NCBI GenBank assembly: GCA_035048485.1 | Contig: CM068581.1 | Span: 63,217,393-63,281,392, forward strand | DNA: 64,000 nt | Direction of reading: 5' to 3' | DNA from: Pteria penguin | Lineage: Eukaryota; Mollusca; Bivalvia; Pterioida; Pteriidae | Shown: positions 41,777 through 50,700 of the stretch, one piece after another | Numbering within the stretch: position 1 is the first letter of the stretch | Layout: every line of letters starts with the position of its first letter | Notes under the pieces: generated by a model | Database searches by the model: none | Seen by the model: the letters and a program-made list of their open reading frames with translations, nothing else | Told to the model about the DNA's origin: nothing | Translations under genes and position numbers: made by a program

Positions 41777-44700
41777 AGGTATCTTGTTTTAAAACTTTAC
41801 CCTCTTGGTTCAAAAGTTATAGCCAAGGTTACAATTTTTGAAAAAGTTGGTCAAACTGCAAGGCCAAAGGTCGTGGTCCAAATGAAAGGGCCTTCCACAA
41901 GGTATCCATGTCTGAAGTTTCAAAGCCTTTTCCCTTTTGGTTCAAAAGCTATTGCTAAGTTTAGTTTTGAAAAGTAGGTCAAACTCCAAGGTCAAAGTCA
42001 AAAGGTAAAAAATCTTTATCCCAAATGAAAGAGTCTGCCACAAGGTATCCATGTGTAAAACTTCATAGCCAAAGCCCTCATGGTTCAAAAGTTATCCAAC
42101 TTTAATGTAAAGATCATAAGGTCAAAAGTTGTGGTTCAAATGAAAACTCCTTCAACAAGGTATCCATGTGTGAAAGGTTTAGTTCTCCAGACTTTTGGAC
42201 CCGTGAGCTAAAAACTTGCTCAGTCCCCAAAACCTCTCTAATATCTAAACCAATTTCATTATAAAAGCCTGTCTTCTATGCCATACCTGTTTACTCTGAT
42301 GTTCCATTTGCTGTACCAATTGTTCCCATCTTTCCTGAAATCCCTCCAGTTGGGAAGTGATTTTCTGGACGGCTTCTTCATTATCAACATACTGAACGAT
42401 TTGCTGACCACACTCAGTCAGTTGATCAAACCTCTGAACTTGCACAACCATGTCTGTCTCTATTGACTAAAGGAAAAATAAAGTGAAACAAATAAAAAAT
42501 TAATCTATCAAGTTTGTAAAAGTCATTCTATATAAATATACTTATTTTAGAGGGATAAAATTTGAGCAAAACATTTAAAGTAGGTGTTTGTAATAGTTAG
42601 AGAAGTGTGTGTTTGGCTCTCTGCCTAGGTTTTAAACATCTACTTTAGCATAGTCATGAATAAGTGCACACACGACAGTAAAAACACTGCCAACATATGT
42701 AATCTGCTAAAATATGGAATTTGCTAATATATGAATCTGCTAAAATATGGAATCTGCTAAAACATTTCATTTCTTTGTAAGATTATCATTTACTGATTTT
42801 TAAATTGCACTAGATCTAATATGCAGTGATAATCTTACATGGATGTAATCTTATCAACTTACGACTTTATATAACAACACCATTTCCTTAAATATTAAAA
42901 CTACAGGTATTTTATGACATTTAAAAAAAATTCCTTACTTTCAAATCTTTAACTTGCTTAATAACTGTATCAGGATCAGAAAGGTCACACTTGATCATAT
43001 GACTCAAGATAGTCTCTTTTTCAGCCAGCCAATCAGAGAACTTATGCTGCTCCTCTGAGAAATGTTGCCACTTCAGAAGTAAGTCTTGTAACATTAACCA
43101 CTTTTGTTCTGTCCAATTACATATAGCAGCCCACTTTTTCCCAAGATGCTGTAGTTGGGTTTCCATAGCTTCACAGGCTGAAAGAAGTTTTAAACTGGTG
43201 TAATAATATCTAATCTAGTCCAATTCTGTTATATATATTTACTTGCTTTTTCTAAGCAATATTCAGGAACTTATCGCTTAATTCATGAAAATAAGCATTT
43301 TTTATTTTGCTTTGTATACAATTTTTACCTTTGTTTTCCCAGGATTTTGGATGGATTTCTCATCCTTCTCATGGCAATACTAATATGTTACATCTACTCA
43401 AGTTTCTTTTAGCTATATGATTTATTGTTTTTACACTATTTTTGTGACACATAATATATTATATGTACTGAAATTATATTCTGGGACATTATCAGGATGT
43501 TTGGTATTTTTTTTTTTTTTTTTTATTTTCAAGAATTTTTCCCAATGTAGCATTACAAATGCATGTTTCAAATTTCAATTAAATCAACAGCACATGACTC
43601 AAACAAACATTAGTATGATATAAAAAATCATTCATAAATTGAGCAAGACTTCATGAATAATATCAATTTTTTTCTCAAAAATTAACTTTGATCACTGACA
43701 AGAAAATTACATGACTTCAGGCATGAAGTCAATAATGGAATTGATGGATAGACTGCCCTGTCACTCATCAATATAAGCAATCAAACTAGTCATGACATGC
43801 ACTGCTCAAAGCTTTAATACTATTACTATCATCATTCTATAATGCTGACAAAGAGTTTTCATACCTGACTCAGTGTTTGCATCATCTACTATCACCACCA
43901 TATCATGTAAGCTATCCACTCTCTTCTGTTGCACTTCCAATTCCTCCTGAATTTTCTGAAAATCACATTTTACAAATAACAGTAATCTATATATAAAAAA
44001 AATTTATGACTGAGACATGATCTGATTATGTGAAAGAAATACCTATTGATAATATAAAACTTTACTATCTCTAAGTTGCACTATAGACCCTTTCATGTTA
44101 ACTGCGGGACTGATGTTTTGGAAGCAAAATCATTACTGTTCCCACAAAATGACGAAAGAGACAATCAATATTTTATTATGATGTCAAAAATTTTATGGGA
44201 AACGTAACTATTTGCCACTCAAAACGTCAGTCCTGCAGTTAACGTGAAAGGGTCTATTTTATCCGAGTTCAAAGGTCACTAACAGTCACAGTTAGGTTAT
44301 ACTTCAAGTAAAGGGGCTTCATGAGAAAAGTATTACGCTGATGAATCATGAATTCCGTATCTTTCACAGCTCAAGGTAATAGCAAGCTTTAAAGCTGGTC
44401 ACAGTGAAACAAACAAAAACAAAGGCAACACCAAGTGTGGCATCTCCTCGCACGGCAGCACAATCCATGGTACTAAATTTATCTTGACCTTTGACCTTTA
44501 GACCATAAAATTCAATAGGGATCTTCCTCTCAATATACTAAAGAAGTATGAATCGAACAGGGCTAAAATAGAGTGTCTACAAAATTTTTTTATGATGACC
44601 TCTATTGATTCTAACTTTAGACCTTTCAACCCCAAAATCTATAGGGATCTTTCTCTCCTTATAGTAAAATCACATGTAAGGTATGAACCCAATAGGGCCA

Positions 44701-47700
44701 AAACTGTGACTTCTAGACTGTCTTCAATGTTCTGTAAGAGACACACGCATGCACTCAACATGAACAGGACCCTAACTATATCCCCCTGCAATGCTGTTGG
44801 GACTGGGAGGGAATAATAATATACTTCATATCTTATGATCCAGAGCAAACAATACACCTAGTAACCATATGACTCAGATACCAAATATCTATATGCTGAC
44901 CTCTGGGGTTAGGTAACAAAGTGTTATGTTACCCACCTCTGCAATATGACCTTGACTTTTTTGCAAGAGGATAACAATACAGTACATACCTTGTGTTTAT
45001 TGACTTGCTGCTGTATGGCTTCTAGGTCAGAACCTACTGACTCCTGATTGCTGATCTGCTCCTCCATGTCAGCCATCCAGGCTGCCAACTCATCAAGCTG
45101 TTTCTGTTGGAGAAGCATCAGCTTCTTCTGCAGTCTAAACAAAACAAAATAACTCATGAAATTCCCTCATCAATGACATTGACATGAACAAACTTTCAAC
45201 AAAATGTACAAAAAACTCTTTTGCAAAATGATGCAAACATTTTCCAATTAAATTTATTGATAGATATACATGTAAACTTCCGTATGTATGTAAATTCCAC
45301 ACTCTTATCTCACTGTGAAGATCTGTGGAAGATTAAACTTGTCTTTGAATTTATTAGCACTACAATACTGGCAGATAAACTAATGAGAGTCTGGAATGAT
45401 TACTCTCATCTTCTACTTGCCTATGCGCAATAGATCACAAACTATAAAATATCCTTTAATTTCTCTTTAGATCCTTTTATGCAACATCAGCTTAAAACAA
45501 ATTTGAATTTAATCAGGTTGAGATAAAACCCTTGTGAAATTCAGACACTTGCAGTCAAAAGCCAACTGCATGGTGACAAGTATTACGTAACTCACACATG
45601 ACCGCTGATGCAAATCAATTTCCAGATACAGTCAACGATAAAACACTCCTTACAAAATTCCGCTCAGAATAGGAGTTTTTTAAAGATAATAATCAAAGTA
45701 ACCCTTGCACTTCCTAACGGTACATGTATCTTGCCCATGAATGAAGATCTTATTCCGAAGTTGCACCCCATGAACTTTCATTACAATGGGATTTTAATTT
45801 GAAGTATCTTTGTGACAAACAATACAAATTTTCTGTAACAAAATGATATGCACTAAACATGTATACTATTGTGCTATTCATAGTTTGTTTGTTTAATTCA
45901 ACGATTCGCATGTCTTAAATCATACTGCGTTGATGCAAGCTACATTCACATTAACACTTGCACCTACAAAAGGTACCCATCTTCATTAACACTTACACCT
46001 ACAAAATGTACCCATCTTCATTAACACTTACACCTACAAAATGAACCCATTTAGAACAGAGATGGGCTTGGTGAGGAAAAAATCTTATTACAATATTTTC
46101 TACATATGAGAGAATTAGAGTCAATCTGTCTCCACTGGTTCCAAACTTCATAATCCTCAAGTCCCCACAAAAGCATACCAGAAAATACATGAGCTATCAA
46201 TAGAGAACAATCACTTAGAGGCTGCCCTAAATCTTGACATCCCAACATTTTTGTAATTCTTAAAACATATGAACTCCATCGTAAAAGTCACCTTTAGTGA
46301 GAATTTATCTGCAGCACACAAGGTCAATATGAAGATTTTTACGAGCAAGTATATATGCATATAAATATGTATTTAAATTTTATATGTTTGCTCTTCTCAA
46401 GTTGCTTGTTTTGTAAACAGAATATTAAAAGCATTTTAAATCTCCCTGATAGATGTGTAGATAAACTTCCCATCTTAATATATTGGATATATAAGAATGT
46501 GTGTTATGTGATACTCTCAAAAGAATGTATGGAAGATGAAAAATTTTATCATTGGAAGGTGAAGGACATATGAAGTACTCAGTTAAATGGAAATGGGAAA
46601 TGTAACTCTCAAAAGAAAATGCATGCAAGGATCAAGACAGTTCTGAGGGCTGGAAATCCCCTTTGGTTGGCAAATTTTATCCATCAAAAATAAAGAATTA
46701 ACCCCGTATGTGTGAAACCCTCCCTTCCTTTAAAAACTACTGCTCGGTCTTGCTAACATGTTTAATCATCTCTTTCTTAAATTTTGGAAAAAAAGAGACA
46801 GGGGATTGATCATGAGTGTGAACATAAAGTCAAAATTTGAAGGGTGTAGGGGTGAATCCTGCTTTGCCACAACACTGCACCATATATCATTTTACAAACT
46901 TACACTTATGTTCAGAAATCTTGGCAGTTCTCATCCAAAACTGCTCCCCTAAAACTAAAACCTTGAACATCAAACCAATCTCAGTTTCACTCTGTAATAC
47001 CCTATCATATTACAACTTCTTGTCATAAACCAAAGTTAAACAATGTCTACACACATGCTCCATGAACAAAAAACATCTCTTAGTTGTGCAGATTTCAATG
47101 AAACTTTATATGTAGTATACCTTACATAATGAGATAAACACTTATAGGCATTTTACAGTGTTAAAGAAGTTCCATATTCACAAATGTAGACACCTGCACT
47201 ATACAAGAGCAAATAGAAAATCCATGAAATTGCTTTCATCTCAGGTATATCTTTAATCCTGACAAACATTTCTAGCGAAATTAACACCAAAATACCTAGG
47301 AAACTCTCAAACGATGATGTAAATTCCACAATGCCTTATTGTGTTTTAGATACAAAATCTATTGAGAAAGCACTAGGGTAACTTCTCAAAGCATTCAAAA
47401 AGCAATTTATCCCAGCTTTAAAGACGAAGATTTACAAGTAACCATGGAGAGGAATTCATAGGGATTTTGACGAAAGGAAATCATGGAGTCTTTATAACTG
47501 GTGATTACATAACACTGTGGGTATAAATTACGCCTCAGCTATAGTGATTTGTTTTATGTTAGAAATTACCAAAACACATCTTTCCCAAACAAAATCAAGC
47601 CAGAGGTGCAGTCTCAAATACATTGTACATGGCAAAGAATGCAATAATTAAGTCGTGATGATGTTTTAATGACGATGCATTCACTCTGTATTATGTAATC

Positions 47701-50700
47701 AATTTCTGAAAGAATTAAACACACAGAAGAATGTTTCTTTTTTTTCTGTATCTGTTTGTTTAATATAAACGCACCACTGAGAACCTAAAACATTTCAATT
47801 ACCAAGAAAATCTTGAAAAATAATGTTTTTACAAATGGTTCAGCTGTTATGGGAGGGCATTTTGCAATGATTTATCTCTTTTTACATATTTATTCATTTA
47901 TTCATTTATCTGGGAGCATCCATGAGGGAATGAGGGCTATGAAGAAATTTAAGGTAAGAAATGAAGAATGGAATATAACTTGTTAATTGCAATATGTAAA
48001 CTATCATGCTCAACAAGAGGCCCAATGTCCACATGTCTCATCTGAACAGTGTTGGATTCTTGAAATTATGTGGTAGTGAGGATGGGGATCTCCATTTTCA
48101 AAATATTATCACACTCCTTGGGAGTGGATATGGTTGAACTTGTCTAGATAAGGATATTTTTAAATAATCCTGCACAACAGGTGCATGTCTTGCAAACCTG
48201 ACACCTATCAAATCCGTATTTCTTCTACACATTACAGATTTCTAGAATATCAAACAAAAAAGCTTAATGTTAATATAGATCAATGATGAAGGTCAGGTGA
48301 GCTGATAATGTTTTTACAACATCCCCCCCTTTCTGCTACCTATAAATGTAGCAGTATAACTGGATAAAGTGTTGAAGGTGAAGTATGCATATTTAGCAAA
48401 TGACCTCGACCTTTATCTTTAGAAAATAATAGGTATCCAACCTGTATTACAGTGTACATATATCAAGTTTGACTATCCTAGCCCAAATAGTTTTTCAAAG
48501 TTTATCAATGTGGCCTTGACCTTTTATCCTTAAATTCGAAAAATTACAACTGTTATTATCCTCAGAGAATCAATAGCATACACACCAATGAATTTTGTTT
48601 ATGTCTTTTATCAAGAATGTTTATGTGACCTTTGAACTTTGACCTCTAACCCTGAAGTATAAAAGATGTCCTCCTGTCATACGAAGTACATGTCCCAAAT
48701 GCGTTGATCTTAGTTCAAACCATTCAATCAGTATCTTGTTTACAAGCTCTGAAGTGATGAAGACTTACAGACCCACAGACAGACTGTGCCGTACCATAAT
48801 GCATCTGTTTGCAACAGGCTTATAAAAACTCAAAGTTGATCAACCAACCAACACTTAAACATATGAAATAACAGTTTTCTCTATACATGTGATAGGACAA
48901 TTAAAGCTACATGTAAACCATGGAACGAATATTACCATAAGACAGAAAATCTTGTCTGGAAATTGCAGGGTTTTACAGCATGATCAAACAAAGATCACTC
49001 ATATCAAAGACAATTACCCTATTTTATTGACACTTTTTTCGTTCTATACAAGACTTAAGTATCATCTGACGATTTTCCCTAACCTTTAACTATCTCATCA
49101 GATCAAAGCAAAGTACTTCTCTATCATTATTCCTCTTTAGAAATGTTTCTGTTAGGTATGTTAACACAGGTTCTGTCTGACGATGCAAAAATACTCCATA
49201 AAGTACATTTCACTTGTCGATTTATTCTCAGAGGATTACATGTATTGATACATAGGACTGTATTAGTGGAAACCTATTCTGGTCATTATCAAGTATGATT
49301 AATATTCATATTGATGAAATACTTTTAATTTATTTCAGATTGATTTAAATAATTACTTATATTGCTGAAAATATTAAAACGTAGCAAACATTCGAAGCAA
49401 CATCTAAACATTCTATTACCAGTAATAACTTGAGCACCATCTATTTTTCATTATGTAAATCATATCACTTTCACTATTTCAAATGGTAATCTCAATAATT
49501 CACAGTAATTGAAAACAAAACAGGTAGTGGGAGCAGCTAGATTATGGAAGCCACAGAAGCTGTGGGATAGAAACTATGAAGCTGGCCAGAAATAGAGATC
49601 TTCCAGTACAAAGTATAGATGATGTAATTTCTGTGCATATTATAAAAAGTCCCATATAGGGTTGTAAATCAATAAATACATCATTTTCCTGTATTCTAAT
49701 AACTCGAAGAACAATATACAGATATAGCTTTTGTGCATCAGATGCACATTGCGTATATATATTTGAATGATTGCTTAGTGCATTGTTTTAACATTCAGCA
49801 ACTGTTCAGTAATACCACGATTCTTAAAACATTCTCAGAATTAAAAACTTGCACATCAGACTTCGAACCCATAACCACCATGCCACAAGTCAAGAGCTCT
49901 ATCAACAATGTGACATCAATATGTCATAACTACATTTGTATCATTACATCAACACCTCCAAAGACTGGTAACCACCTCTAAATATCCTCTGTCATCCGGT
50001 ATTTAAAGCTTGTATGAACTGCCTATGTTACATGATCTTTCACTCTGCATATTTATATTTGTACATGTGTATTTACATAAAAGCTTGAACGATATTCCTA
50101 AAGAATTGTAAAGAAATAAAATTCTGAAGTTGACGAGATAACAATGTAGCTAGCATGTGAGAAAAATGTATGAAGTGGAATGTGCAAAAGAATTTGAAAT
50201 TATAAACTGTAAAAACTCTCTTGATCTCGGCGAACTAAACATTAAACGGAAGAATGTTTAACATCCTCTAATAATGTAACTTCAAATGATAGAAGATTCA
50301 AACTTCGAACTCACAGGCTGAGTAATTCTAAGATATGTGTATGCAATTATTATATATGGAATATCACACACAGGCATATGAAAATGATGAAAATTAATTC
50401 AACAAACATGTTCAGAACAACATCCAGTGGAACCAAGCCAAAGTTATGTACATTCTTATATATTTTCACTTTGAAAAATCCATAGATCGTAGTTGTGTTT
50501 GTTGACACAAGTTTAAAGTTTATAAAGCGGTTAAACTTTTCACATTTTGTATGTTTCAAGAACAAATCACCACTCCTCTAAAATAAAATGTAACCTGACC
50601 ACAGATCTCTGACCCTGTGTAGTAACACATTAATTTCATCTTTAGAGATGGGGCAAAGAGAAAAAAGGAAATCAAATAAATTAGCAAAGGAGTTCTCTAC

